A stretch of DNA of 64,000 nt from BAIKAL-G1 sp943369525. Its GTDB lineage: Bacteria > Cyanobacteriota > Cyanobacteriia > PCC-6307 > Cyanobiaceae. The number at the start of each line of letters is the position of its first letter. The stretch's first letter is position 1. Below are positions 18,237-26,858 of this stretch, piece after piece. Below the pieces are notes generated by a model. That model did no database searches. It was not told where the DNA came from and was given only the letters and a program-made list of their open reading frames with translations. The position numbers were made by a program, and so were the translations under genes. The DNA lies in NCBI GenBank assembly GCA_943369525.1, contig CALRNL020000011.1, positions 31,919 to 95,918 on the forward strand. Direction: 5' to 3'.

Positions 18237-20354
18237 TCAGGCGCTGTAGCCCCGACGTGGGGCAATCGGGTAGGGGATGCGGCGGTGGCGCATGCGCCGC
18301 CACACCTGCACAAAGGAGCGCACCACCAGCTCCAGTTCCGCCAGGCCCAGGCCACTTTCGGCCAGCTGGCCATCGCGCCAGCGGCCATCGATCAGGCGCC
18401 GCACCATCGCGCGGGCTTCTGTTTCGCTGGTGTTGGGCGGCAGGGAGCGCAGGGCCGCCTCGCAGCCATCGGCCAACATCAGCAGGGCCGTTTCGCGGCT
18501 GCGGGGATTGGGCCCCCGGTAGCGGAAGCGCTGCTCGGGGATCTCGGGGTTGCGTTCGCGGGCTTGGTGCAGGAAGTAGCCCATCTTCAAGGTGCCCTGA
18601 TGTTCCGGGATGAAGTCGGCCAGGGGGCGGGGCAGGCGGTAGCGGCGCGCTAGCCGCAGCCCCTCATCGACATGGGCCTGCAGGATCGCGGCGCTCGCCT
18701 CGGGATCATCGAGCTGGTCGTGGGGATTGGCGCCATCGCCCTGGTTCTCAATGAACCACTGGGGCCCGTGCAGCTTGCCGACATCGTGATAAAGGGCGCC
18801 CGTGCGGATCAGGTCCACATCCGCCTGGATCGCCCGCGCCCCCTCCTCGGCCAGGCCGCAGATCATCAGGGTGTGCTCAAAGGTGCCTGGGGCCTCGCAG
18901 GAGAGGCGCCGCAGCAGGGGTCGCTCCAGGTCGGCCAGCTCCAGCAGCCGGGCCCGGGTGAGCAGGTCGAAGGCGCTCTCCACCAGCGGACTGAGCAGCA
19001 GGCCCACCATCAGCAGCCCCATCACCAGCAGGGCTTCCCCGGCCAGGTCGGCGGGCAGGGGCAACTGGGTCTCGGTGCCCCGCAGGGACAGCAGCTGCAG
19101 CAGCAGCCATTGCAGGACCAGGGCCCCCAGGGGCAGCAGCAGGGCCAGTTGCAGCAGCTGGGCCCGGCTGCGCTGGCGTCCCGCCAGCACGGCGGCGGCG
19201 GCGGCCACGGCGGCGGCCACCATCAACCGGCCATCGAGCAGGCCGTTGAGGGGCATGGGCCAGAGCAGGGCTGCCCCGGCCAGCCAGGCCAACCCGGAGG
19301 CCGTGCCCAGGCCCTGGGCCAACAGCAGGGTGGGGGGCACCAGCAGGGCCAGGGGACTGACGGCCGGCCCCAGCCAGAGCTTGAAGCCCTGCACCACCAC
19401 CAGCACCGCCAGGGCCAGCAGGGCTTGGCGCGGTTCCAGGGTGGCGCGCCAGCGGCGGCTGACCAGCACGATCACGGCGCAGGCCGCCAGGGCTTCGCTG
19501 AAATGGGCCAACCAGGCCAGGGGCAGGGGCCGGCGGTTGACCAGCCCGAAATAATCGAGCACGTCATAGGACTGGGGGCTGATCAGCTGGCCCTGGCCCA
19601 CGATCAGCTCGCCGCGGTCGACGCTGATCGTGGGCAAGCCCTGCTGGGTGAGCAAGTCCTCGATCAGGCGCTTGCTCAGGGTTGGATCGAGGCGCAGGTT
19701 GTTGCGTCCCAGTAAGGACTCGGCGACCAGGCGCCCCCCCAGCTGGCGACCCGGGGGCGGCAGGCTGTCGAGTTGCAACGCGGCCGCCTCCTCCAGCTGG
19801 CTGCGGGCCACGCTGGCCACCAGGCCCTGGCGCAGCATGCGCCGTTGGGCGGAGCGCAGCTGCTGCTGCCAATCCTTCAAGGCAGGGGCTGGCAGGCTGG
19901 CCAACCACTGCCGTTCGGGCGGACTCAGGCTCACGGCCCCCACCCCCGCCTGGGGGGTATGGGCCAGCCGTCCCACCTCCCTTAACTGGGCCTCCAGCTG
20001 TTGCTGGATCTCGTGGTCAACCCGGGGGTCCGCCACCTGCACATGGGTGCGGGAGCCGAGCAGGGAGCGGCGCTGCTCCAGGGCGCTCGTATCGATCACC
20101 GTGGCATCCTTCGGCGCCCGCACGGTGAAGGGAGAGGGAATGCCGGGCCGCAAACTCGGCTCCGCCAGGGAGGGCCAACTCGATAGCAAGGCCACCAGGG
20201 CCGCCATCATCAAAATCGCCAGGCCATCGCCCCAACGCCAGGGCGCTAGGGCCTGGCGCGGGGTCTCCAGCCGCAGCAGCCGTTGCCAGAGCTGGCGCCA
20301 AAGGCGGAAGAGCGAGCCCGGGCGGACCACCGAATTGGAACTGGGGTTTTCCAC
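18237..20354 (-). CDS. 7TM-HD phosphohydrolase (PgpH/YqfF-like)
   Basis: A protein of about 705 residues. After an N-terminal helix (GDGLAILMMAALVALL) comes an extracytoplasmic region of about 250 residues, then about seven membrane helices, then a cytoplasmic HD domain. HD ligands are visible in FEHTLMICGLAEE, ALYHDVGKLHG and FIPEHQGT. Relatives hydrolyse cyclic di-AMP. The frame stays open far upstream, but that part is antisense to folD. The GTG at 20354 gives a sensible N-terminus (VENPSSNSV) and lies just before the divergent folD. Function is inferred from the family. Confidence 0.88.
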   Translation of the reverse strand: MENPSSNSVVRPGSLFRLWRQLWQRLLRLETPRQALAPWRWGDGLAILMMAALVALLSSWPSLAEPSLRPGIPSPFTVRAPKDATVIDTSALEQRRSLLGSRTHVQVADPRVDHEIQQQLEAQLREVGRLAHTPQAGVGAVSLSPPERQWLASLPAPALKDWQQQLRSAQRRMLRQGLVASVARSQLEEAAALQLDSLPPPGRQLGGRLVAESLLGRNNLRLDPTLSKRLIEDLLTQQGLPTISVDRGELIVGQGQLISPQSYDVLDYFGLVNRRPLPLAWLAHFSEALAACAVIVLVSRRWRATLEPRQALLALAVLVVVQGFKLWLGPAVSPLALLVPPTLLLAQGLGTASGLAWLAGAALLWPMPLNGLLDGRLMVAAAVAAAAAVLAGRQRSRAQLLQLALLLPLGALVLQWLLLQLLSLRGTETQLPLPADLAGEALLVMGLLMVGLLLSPLVESAFDLLTRARLLELADLERPLLRRLSCEAPGTFEHTLMICGLAEEGARAIQADVDLIRTGALYHDVGKLHGPQWFIENQGDGANPHDQLDDPEASAAILQAHVDEGLRLARRYRLPRPLADFIPEHQGTLKMGYFLHQARERNPEIPEQRFRYRGPNPRSRETALLMLADGCEAALRSLPPNTSETEARAMVRRLIDGRWRDGQLAESGLGLAELELVVRSFVQVWRRMRHRRIPYPIAPRRGYSA

Positions 20355-20396
20355 GCTACTTCTGCAAACTGGACTCAGTTGACCTGCCCCGTGCCC

Positions 20397-21284
20397 ATGG
20401 CCACCCGTCTCGATGGCCGCCAGCTGGCGAATGAGCTTGAGCAGCGTCTTCAAGGGGTGATCGCCGCGCACCTGGCCCAGGCGGGGCGGCCCCCCGGCCT
20501 GGCGGTGCTGCGGGTGGGCGATGACCCGGCCAGCGGCGTGTATGTGGCCCATAAGGAGAAGGCCTGCAGCCGCATCGGCATCACCAACCACGGCGCCCAC
20601 CTGGCCAGCGACACGCCCCAGTCCGAGGTATTGGCCCAGATCGAGCGGCTCAATGCCGATCCGGCCGTCGACGGCATCCTGGTGCAGTTGCCCTTGCCGG
20701 CCGGCCTTGATGAGGGGCCCCTGCTGGCGGCGATCGATCCCGCCAAGGACGCCGACGGCCTGCACACCCTCAACCTGGGCCACCTGCTCAAGGGCGAACC
20801 TGGACCGCGCAGCTGCACCCCCGCCGGCGTGATGGCCCTGTTGGCCCGCCACGGCGTGGAGCTGGCCGGCAAGCGGGCCGTGGTGGTGGGCCGCAGCATC
20901 CTGGTGGGCCAGCCCATGGCCCTGATGCTGCAGGCCGCCAACGCCACGGTCACCGTGGCCCACTCCCGCACCCAGGACCTGGCCTCGATCACCCGCCAGG
21001 CCGATGTGCTGGTGGTGGCGGCCGGCAAACCGCTGATGCTGGGCGCCGAGCACATCAAGCCTGGCGCCGTGGTGGTGGATGTGGGCATCCACCGCACCGA
21101 AACGGGCCTCTGCGGCGATGTGCGCTTTGCCGAGGTGGAACCGATCGCCAGCGCCATCAGCCCCGTGCCCGGCGGCGTGGGGCCCATGACCGTGACCCTG
21201 CTGCTGGTGAACACGGTGGCCAGCTGGTGGACCCGCACCGGCGGAGCGGCCGCCGCCAACCCGTTAAGGGACCTGCTGCCTTGA
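20397..21284 (+). CDS. folD: Bifunctional methylenetetrahydrofolate dehydrogenase/cyclohydrolase
   Basis: A 295-residue FolD that interconverts methylene-, methenyl- and formyl-tetrahydrofolate. Typical motifs: YVAHKEKAC with the catalytic lysine, ILVQLPLP, DADGLHTLNLG, VVVGRSILVGQPMA for NADP binding, and PVPGGVGPMTVTLL at the end. ATG at 20397 gives MATRLDGRQLA, the usual start. It is divergent from the HD phosphohydrolase with only about 40 bases between starts. crtE follows after about 90 bases containing a GC-rich hairpin. Confidence 0.96.
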   Translation: MATRLDGRQLANELEQRLQGVIAAHLAQAGRPPGLAVLRVGDDPASGVYVAHKEKACSRIGITNHGAHLASDTPQSEVLAQIERLNADPAVDGILVQLPLPAGLDEGPLLAAIDPAKDADGLHTLNLGHLLKGEPGPRSCTPAGVMALLARHGVELAGKRAVVVGRSILVGQPMALMLQAANATVTVAHSRTQDLASITRQADVLVVAAGKPLMLGAEHIKPGAVVVDVGIHRTETGLCGDVRFAEVEPIASAISPVPGGVGPMTVTLLLVNTVASWWTRTGGAAAANPLRDLLP

Positions 21285-21314
21285 AGGCCTGCCCTGCTCC
21301 GGTAACGACTAGTT

Positions 21315-21334
21315 CCCCCCGGGCCGCCGGGGGG
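21315..21334 (+). other. GC-rich hairpin between folD and crtE
   Basis: CCCCCCGG pairs perfectly with CCGGGGGG around a GCCG loop. There is no U tract after it. It could be a pause site, a processing site or a weak terminator ahead of crtE. Confidence 0.45.
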
Positions 21335-21374
21335 GTGGTCGCCTGAGAGACTCCACCGGAGCCCACACCCTTCC

Positions 21375-22277
21375 ATGACCGCGGCGGTGAGCACCACCTT
21401 CGATTTCGCCGCCTACCTGGAGGCCGCCCGGCTGCGGGTGGAAGCGGCCCTGGATGGCTCCCTAGGCCCCGAACGGCCCGAATCCCTGCGCGAGGCCATG
21501 CGCTATTCGCTGCTGGCGGGCGGCAAACGGCTGCGGCCGATCCTCTGCCTGGCCGCCTGCGAGCTGGCGGGCGGCGACAGCAGCCTGGCCCTGCCCACGG
21601 CCGTGGCCCTGGAGATGGTCCACACCATGTCGTTGATCCACGACGACCTGCCGGCCATGGACAACGACGACCTGCGCCGGGGCCGGCCCACCAACCACAA
21701 GGTGTTTGGCGAGGCCAACGCGATCCTGGCCGGCGATGCCCTGCTCACCCGGGCCTTTGAAATGGTGGCCCTGCGCAGCCCGGGGGTGCCGGCCGAGCGG
21801 CTGCTCCAGGTGGTGGGCGAACTGAGCCTGGCCTCCGGTGCCCCGGGCCTGGTGGGCGGCCAGGTGGTGGACCTGGAATGCGAAGGCAAGGACGTGGATC
21901 TGGAGACGCTCGAATACATCCACCTGCACAAGACCGGCGCCTTGCTGCGCGCCTGCGTGCTCAGCGGCGCCCTGGTCGCCGGCGCCTCCGCGGAGCTGCT
22001 AGTGGCCCTGGGCACCTACGCCCGCGGCATCGGCCTGGCCTTCCAGATCATCGACGACATCCTCGATGTGACGGCCAGCAGCGAAGTGCTCGGCAAAACC
22101 GCCGGCAAGGACCTCACCGCCGACAAAACCACCTACCCCAAATTGCTGGGCCTGGATGAATCCCGCCGCCGGGCCGAGGCCCTGGTGGCCGAAGCCAAAA
22201 CGGCCCTGGGCCCCTGGAGCGCCCAGGCAGCCCCCCTGCTGGCCCTGGCCGACTACATCACGAGCCGTGACCGATGA
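21375..22277 (+). CDS. crtE: Geranylgeranyl diphosphate synthase
   Basis: A 300-residue polyprenyl synthase that makes the C20 precursor of carotenoids, the chlorophyll phytyl tail and quinones. The first aspartate-rich motif, HDDLPAMDNDD, starts at residue 89. The second, DDILD, is at 227-231. GGKRLRP is near 49-55. The stop overlaps the next ATG by four bases (ATGA), so the three downstream genes are coupled. Length and motifs are normal. Confidence 0.95.
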   Translation: MTAAVSTTFDFAAYLEAARLRVEAALDGSLGPERPESLREAMRYSLLAGGKRLRPILCLAACELAGGDSSLALPTAVALEMVHTMSLIHDDLPAMDNDDLRRGRPTNHKVFGEANAILAGDALLTRAFEMVALRSPGVPAERLLQVVGELSLASGAPGLVGGQVVDLECEGKDVDLETLEYIHLHKTGALLRACVLSGALVAGASAELLVALGTYARGIGLAFQIIDDILDVTASSEVLGKTAGKDLTADKTTYPKLLGLDESRRRAEALVAEAKTALGPWSAQAAPLLALADYITSRDR

Positions 22278-22834
22278 TCGCTTCGATTGATCCGGCTGGC
22301 CTGGGCGCCGATCCCCACCTGTGGCAAGCCTTCTTCAGCAATGGCGTTCTGGCCTGGGGCCTGGCGGCCTGCGGCCTGGCCCAGGTCTCCAAGCTGCTGA
22401 TCGAACTGGTGGTGCACCGGCGCTGGCGACCGGCGGTGCTGGTGGAAACCGGCGGCATGCCCTCAAGCCATTCGGCCTTACTCACGGGCACCGCCGCCGG
22501 CATCGGCTGGCAGCTGGGCTTTGACAACCCGCTGTTCGCGCTGGCGGCCACCATGTGTTTTGTGGTGCTCTACGACGCCTCGGGGGTGCGCCGGGCCGCC
22601 GGCATTACCGCGGCGCGGGTGAATGGCCTGCCCGATGGCCTCTGGGTCCCCATGGGCGACGGCCCGGCCGCGCTCAAACCGCTCAAGGAAAACCTCGGCC
22701 ACACCCGTTTGGAGGTGTTAGTGGGCAGCCTGATCGGCCCGGCCGTGGCCCTGCCCGGCCTGGTGCTGGTGGGTTCGCCCCTGGAGCTGGCCCACCATCT
22801 CGGCCTGCTCCAGGGCCAGCTGCCGATCGGGTGA
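22274..22834 (+). CDS. Divergent PAP2 family (DUF212) membrane protein
   Basis: A 186-residue protein with several hydrophobic segments. The core includes VETGGMPSSHSALLTGTA, the serine-histidine phosphatase motif of the divergent PAP2 family, and FVVLYDASGVRRAAG. It may act on lipid pyrophosphates, which fits its coupling to crtE, but the activity is not established. It overlaps crtE by four bases and the helicase gene by four (GTGA). Confidence 0.87.
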   Translation: MIASIDPAGLGADPHLWQAFFSNGVLAWGLAACGLAQVSKLLIELVVHRRWRPAVLVETGGMPSSHSALLTGTAAGIGWQLGFDNPLFALAATMCFVVLYDASGVRRAAGITAARVNGLPDGLWVPMGDGPAALKPLKENLGHTRLEVLVGSLIGPAVALPGLVLVGSPLELAHHLGLLQGQLPIG

Positions 22835-24312
22835 GCCTCCCCACGCCTGGCTCCAGGGATGGGTCACTCACCACGGGCCAACAGCAGGCCCTGGCCGCCT
22901 TTTCTGCCTGGCTCCAGACCCCCAGTGATGGCACGCCCTTTGTGTTGAGCGGTTTTGCCGGCACCGGCAAAACCTTCCTCTCCATGCACCTGCTGGCCCA
23001 GGTGGAGGCCTCCGGCCTCTGCTGGACGGTGGTGGCCCCCACCCACAAGGCCGTGGGGGTGTTGCGCCAGCAGCTGGCCCTGCATGGCCTGCAGCCCACC
23101 TGGTTCCCAGCCACGATCCATCGGCTGCTGCGGCTCAAACTCCGGCGCGAGCGCGATCTCGAGCGCTGCGAGGAAACGGAACAAACCGCCATGGCCCTGG
23201 AACACCTGGGCCTGGTGCTGGTTGACGAGGCCTCGATGGTGGACAGCAGCCTGCTGGAGATCAGCCTGCGCTGCGCCCACCCCTTCCGCACCCGGCTGGT
23301 GTTCGTGGGTGATCCGGCCCAGCTGCCGCCGGTGGGGGAACCGGTCAGCCCGGTGTTTGCCATGGGCCGGGCCGAACGGGCCTTCCTGTCTGAGGTGGTG
23401 CGCCACCAGGGGCCGGTGTTGCGGCTGGCCACGGGCCTGCGCGAGGGGGCCCTGCCCTGCCGCCAGCCGCCGGTGCTGGCCCCGGTGCGCAGCAGCCTGG
23501 GCCTGGTGGCCGTTGCAGCCCGGCCGGACTGGCTGGCGGCGGCCCAGGCGGCCCTGCGCCGGGCGGCCGAACTGGACAACCCCGACCACGCCCGCATCCT
23601 CTGCTACACCAACCGCGCCCTTGAGCAACTGGTGCCCCTGGCCCGGCGCGCCATCCATGGCGAGATGGCGGACCAGTTGCCGGTGTTGCCGGGGGAGGTG
23701 CTGATCAGCCGCTCAGCCGTGATGGCGCCGGCCTGCCGCCAGGGGGAAGAGGGGGCCGAGGAGCCGGACATGCTGCTGGGCTCAAACCGGGAACTGGTGG
23801 TGCGCGATGTGACGCCGGAGCGCTGCGACCTGGCCGATTTCGGCGTCGGCAGCGGCGATGGCCTCACGGCCACCGTGATCGACACCCTCACCGCCGAGGT
23901 GGAAGCGGGCGAAACCCGGCTCAGCCTGCGCCTGTTGCCACCGGTGGGAAGCGCCGCCCGCCAGCAACTGGATGGCATGTTGGCCCGGCTGCGCCAGCAG
24001 GCCCGCGACGCCGGCAAGAAGGACGGCCGGGGGCTCTGGCGGCGCTTTTTCCTGGTGCGCGATGCCTTCGCCTCCCTCGGCCCGGCGGCGGTGTTGACGG
24101 TGCACCGCAGCCAGGGCAGCACCTTTGGCGAGGTGTTCGTGGCCGGGGATGTGTTTTGGCCCAGTGATGAGCAGTTGCGGCGCCAATTGGTCTACGTGGC
24201 GGTGAGCCGGGCCAGCCAGGCGGTGTGGCTGGTGGGTGCCCCGGCCAGCGCCAGCACCTCGGCCCAGGCGGAAGCCCAGCGTTGGCAAGAGTGGTTGGCA
24301 GCAGGAGGCTAA
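22831..24312 (+). CDS. ATP-dependent helicase, RecD/UvrD_C_2 type
   Basis: A 493-residue superfamily 1 helicase. Motif I is GFAGTGKTFLS near the N-terminus. Motif II is LVLVDEASMVD. Motif III is VGDPAQLPPVGE. The C-terminal UvrD_C_2 part has VLTVHRSQGSTFGEVFV and VAVSRAS. The GTG start at 22831 overlaps the previous stop. It resembles RecD-like or Dda-like helicases that act alone; no recB or recC lies nearby. A 12-base-pair hairpin with one mismatch (24339-24374) follows the stop and may end the folD-crtE-PAP2-helicase unit. Confidence 0.9.
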   Translation: MSLPTPGSRDGSLTTGQQQALAAFSAWLQTPSDGTPFVLSGFAGTGKTFLSMHLLAQVEASGLCWTVVAPTHKAVGVLRQQLALHGLQPTWFPATIHRLLRLKLRRERDLERCEETEQTAMALEHLGLVLVDEASMVDSSLLEISLRCAHPFRTRLVFVGDPAQLPPVGEPVSPVFAMGRAERAFLSEVVRHQGPVLRLATGLREGALPCRQPPVLAPVRSSLGLVAVAARPDWLAAAQAALRRAAELDNPDHARILCYTNRALEQLVPLARRAIHGEMADQLPVLPGEVLISRSAVMAPACRQGEEGAEEPDMLLGSNRELVVRDVTPERCDLADFGVGSGDGLTATVIDTLTAEVEAGETRLSLRLLPPVGSAARQQLDGMLARLRQQARDAGKKDGRGLWRRFFLVRDAFASLGPAAVLTVHRSQGSTFGEVFVAGDVFWPSDEQLRRQLVYVAVSRASQAVWLVGAPASASTSAQAEAQRWQEWLAAGG

Positions 24313-24338
24313 TCCAGGTGGTCGAACCTGCCGTCACC

Positions 24339-24374
24339 GGCCCAATCCTTACCGGACGCTGCAAGGACTGGGCC
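24339..24374 (+). terminator. Hairpin after the helicase gene
   Basis: GGCCCAATCCTT pairs with AAGGACTGGGCC with a single A-C mismatch and a 12-base loop. There is no U tract, so it may be a Rho-type or processing stem and not a classic terminator. Confidence 0.45.
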
Positions 24375-25062
24375 AGGAACCCAGGGGAGGGGGACGGAAC
24401 GGGGCGCCCGGGCTCCGAAACGGTCTGATCGCCAAGGCCCAGGGGGCGGCGACTGGCTGGACCTGGGCCTGGAGGTGAACCCCGATTGAATTCGACAACA
24501 AAACAAGTATCCCCCCAAGAAGACGGCCATAAACCTCGAAGAATTTCTTACTTGCAAAGAAATTCATTTAGAAATTGATGCCTGCCATGATCTTCAACAC
24601 CCGATTCAGGCAATCCTGAAGATGGGGCCCTGGGGGCCATCATCTCTTGAACACAGGGATTACATCGGAATTTTGAACGCAAAAAGTTTGCATCAAGCTT
24701 GACCCAACCGAAAGGGAGGCAATGTTTAAGAAGAAAGATTTATTCGCCAGCCCATCGACACCGATCAAGGGGCTCTCAAGAGAACCAACGGCAGCCAACC
24801 GTCAATCGACGACTTCTGCCAAGCCAGCAACTTGACATCCAGCCCCAAGGGGATTCAGGAAGAAATTGAAAAATTTGCATGATTAATCGCGTGCTCCGCC
24901 GCCTGCTCGCCCCGTCCTGGGCGACGTTGACGGATCACCCACAGAACCGCCTAAACCGAAGGGAGTAGCCCCTCGTTCAAGCGATCCCCCAACAGCCCGA
25001 CCCTTCGTCCCGGTCTTCGCTTGGGACCCAGGGGCCGGGGCGATGGGGCACGACGACCCAGC
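24375..25062. other. AT-rich spacer with decayed reading frames
   Basis: From about 24480 to 24890 the composition drops well below the surrounding GC. One frame (24490-24702) reads like protein (KTAINLEEFLTCKEIHLE, later DACHDLQHPIQAILKMG) but has no ATG, GTG or TTG after the preceding stop. A GGAGGTGA sequence precedes a TTG at 24486 in another frame. A second fragment ends SPKGIQEEIEKFA at about 24883, also without a start. A possible 37-codon ORF at 24722-24835 has a GGAGG upstream. I interpret this as a broken small gene or genes; none is named. Confidence 0.4.
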
Positions 25063-25401
25063 TCAGACCGACTGGAGCTGCTTGAGCTGCTCTTCCAAGC
25101 GCTGCCGCAGCCGGTTCTGGACCAGGGAGCAGAGGTCGTTCACCAGGTCGTTGTCGGCGCTGTAGATCATGCGCACGCCCTCTCGCACGCAGCTGACCAG
25201 ACCGGCCCGTTGCAGCTGGCCCAGCTGGCGGCTGACATGGGACTGGCTAAACCCGGTGGCTTCGATCAGGGAGGCCCCATCGCGGGGGCCCTGGGCCAGC
25301 AGGCAGAGCAGTTGCAGCCGGGCGGACTCGCTCAGCAGCCGGAAGAACTGGCTGTACTCCTCCAGCAACTGGGGGCTGGGCAGGGAGCCGGGGGCAGCCA
25401 T
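25063..25401 (-). CDS. ArsR-family transcriptional regulator, sulfide-cluster linked
   Basis: A 112-residue winged-helix repressor. The recognition helix is GFSQSHVSRQLGQLQRAGL. Cysteines are at 33, 71 and 91. Cys33 sits in the ARLQLLCLL position equivalent to the first reactive cysteine of the persulfide sensors BigR and SqrR. Cys91 is in the last helix, but about two turns earlier than their second cysteine. It is divergent from the persulfide dioxygenase gene, with an 18-base palindrome in between. A role as persulfide-sensing repressor is inferred from context and Cys33. Confidence 0.82.
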   Translation of the reverse strand: MAAPGSLPSPQLLEEYSQFFRLLSESARLQLLCLLAQGPRDGASLIEATGFSQSHVSRQLGQLQRAGLVSCVREGVRMIYSADNDLVNDLCSLVQNRLRQRLEEQLKQLQSV

Positions 25402-25532
25402 GGCAACCCATCTATGACGATCAAGCCATTATGCAGCCAGCCGCCTAACTATCCAAAGCAGACGCGCCTGCGTTGCCATGGTTTTCCCACCCAGGCCGCC
25501 CAAGACCAGACAGGCATGCCCTGCCTCGACCC

Positions 25533-25550
25533 AGCTTATGCGTGTAAGCT
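25533..25550 (+). promoter_or_regulatory. Candidate operator AGCTTA-N6-TAAGCT
   Basis: A perfect hyphenated palindrome lies 25-42 bases before the dioxygenase ATG and 131 bases from the regulator start. It overlaps where a promoter for the dioxygenase would be expected. It is a good candidate for binding by the ArsR-type repressor encoded next door. Confidence 0.55.
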
Positions 25551-25575
25551 CATAGCAGCTTCAAAGGCATCAACG

Positions 25576-26718
25576 ATGGCCGTCACCCCTGTCGCCTCAC
25601 CCCTGCTCCTGGCCGCCGCCGGCGGGAGTTCCCTGCTGCTGCGCCAACTCTTTGATGCCGACACCGGCACCTTCACCTACCTGCTGGCCGATGGGGCCAC
25701 GGGCGAGGGGGTGCTGATCGATCCGGTGTTCGAGCAGCACGGCCGCGACCTGGCCCTGATCCGGGAACTGGGCATTGCCCTGGTGGCCAGCCTCGACACC
25801 CATGCCCACGCCGACCATGTGACCGGCAGCTGGTTGATGCATCAAGCCACGGGCTGCGCCATTGGCCTGGCGGCCACCGCCCGGGCCGAAAACGTGACGC
25901 GCCCCCTCGCCGCTGGCGATCGGATCCGCTTCGGCCGCCGGGAGCTGGAGGTGCGCGCCACCCCCGGGCACACCGATGGCTGCCTCACCTTCGTGCTCGA
26001 CGACCACTCCGCGGCCTTCACCGGCGACGCCCTGCTGGTGCGGGGCTGCGGCCGCTGCGATTTCCAGCAGGGCGACGCCCGCACCCTCTATCGCTCGATC
26101 ACCGGGCAGATCCTCTCCCTAGCCGACAGCTGCCTGCTCTATCCCGGCCACGACTACGTCGGCCGCACGGTGAGCTCGGTGGCCGAAGAGAAAGCCTTCA
26201 ATGCCCGCCTCGGTGGCGGCGCCAATGAGCGCGACTTCGTGATCTTCATGGAGACACTGAAACTGCCCCACCCGGGCCGCCTCGCCGAGGCCCTGCCGGC
26301 CAACCTGCGAAGCGGCAAGCCGCGCCAAGGGAAGGGCGGCACAGCCCAAGAACAACCGAACTGGGCGCCGGTACGGCGCAGCTATGCCGGCCTGCCCGAG
26401 CTGGGCCCGGCCTGGGTTGCGGAGCACCGCCGGGAGCTCACCCTGCTCGACGTGCGCACGGCCGAGGAGTTCCACGGGCCCGATGGTCACGTGCCCGGCA
26501 GCCAGTTGATTCCCCTGCCGGAACTGGAGGCTCGCCTCGGTGAGATCCCCCTAAACCGGCCCGTGGTGGTGCTCTGCCATTCCGGTAGCCGCTCGGCCCT
26601 GGGCACCCTGCAACTCCAAAAAGCCGGCCGGAGCCTGGTCGCCAACCTCCACGGCGGCCTGCGGGCCTGGGACGCGGAAGGCTTCCCGATCGAGCGGGCC
26701 ACGACCAACGCCGCCTAA
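25576..26718 (+). CDS. Persulfide dioxygenase (ETHE1-like) fused to rhodanese
   Basis: A 380-residue two-domain enzyme. The N-terminal metallo-beta-lactamase fold has THAHADH at residues 75-81 and VRGCGRCDFQQGDA, the signature of ETHE1-type persulfide dioxygenases, which oxidise glutathione persulfide to sulfite. The C-terminal rhodanese domain (about 265-375) has the catalytic loop CHSGSRS with Cys334. Fusion joins persulfide transfer and oxidation in one chain. The ATG at 25576 is the first sensible start. A candidate operator lies just upstream. It leads a sulfur-handling gene cluster. Confidence 0.92.
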   Translation: MAVTPVASPLLLAAAGGSSLLLRQLFDADTGTFTYLLADGATGEGVLIDPVFEQHGRDLALIRELGIALVASLDTHAHADHVTGSWLMHQATGCAIGLAATARAENVTRPLAAGDRIRFGRRELEVRATPGHTDGCLTFVLDDHSAAFTGDALLVRGCGRCDFQQGDARTLYRSITGQILSLADSCLLYPGHDYVGRTVSSVAEEKAFNARLGGGANERDFVIFMETLKLPHPGRLAEALPANLRSGKPRQGKGGTAQEQPNWAPVRRSYAGLPELGPAWVAEHRRELTLLDVRTAEEFHGPDGHVPGSQLIPLPELEARLGEIPLNRPVVVLCHSGSRSALGTLQLQKAGRSLVANLHGGLRAWDAEGFPIERATTNAA

Positions 26719-26858
26719 CCCAACTGCACCCCGGCCCGTTCCGAACCCGGGGCCCTTAACCCAAGCCAATCCTGTCCAGCGCTCCCAACGAAAGACCCCA
26801 GCCACCAGCCCCCGGCCCGCTCTAACCCTTTCAGCCTTCCCCTGGGGAAGTCCCTGCC

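Noticed and set aside
20355..21092. N-terminal extension of the 7TM-HD protein to 951 residues
   Set aside because: The extra 246 codons are antisense to folD and do not resemble the family; the GTG at 20354 fits better.
22555..22830. N-terminal extension of the RecD-like helicase
   Set aside because: It overlaps the PAP2-type gene in another frame and reads as Gly/Pro/Arg-rich shadow; the overlapping GTG start explains the operon.
24722..24835. A 37-codon gene with a GGAGG before its ATG
   Set aside because: The product has no recognisable features, another coding-like frame overlaps it, and nothing supports conservation; kept only as part of the decayed spacer.
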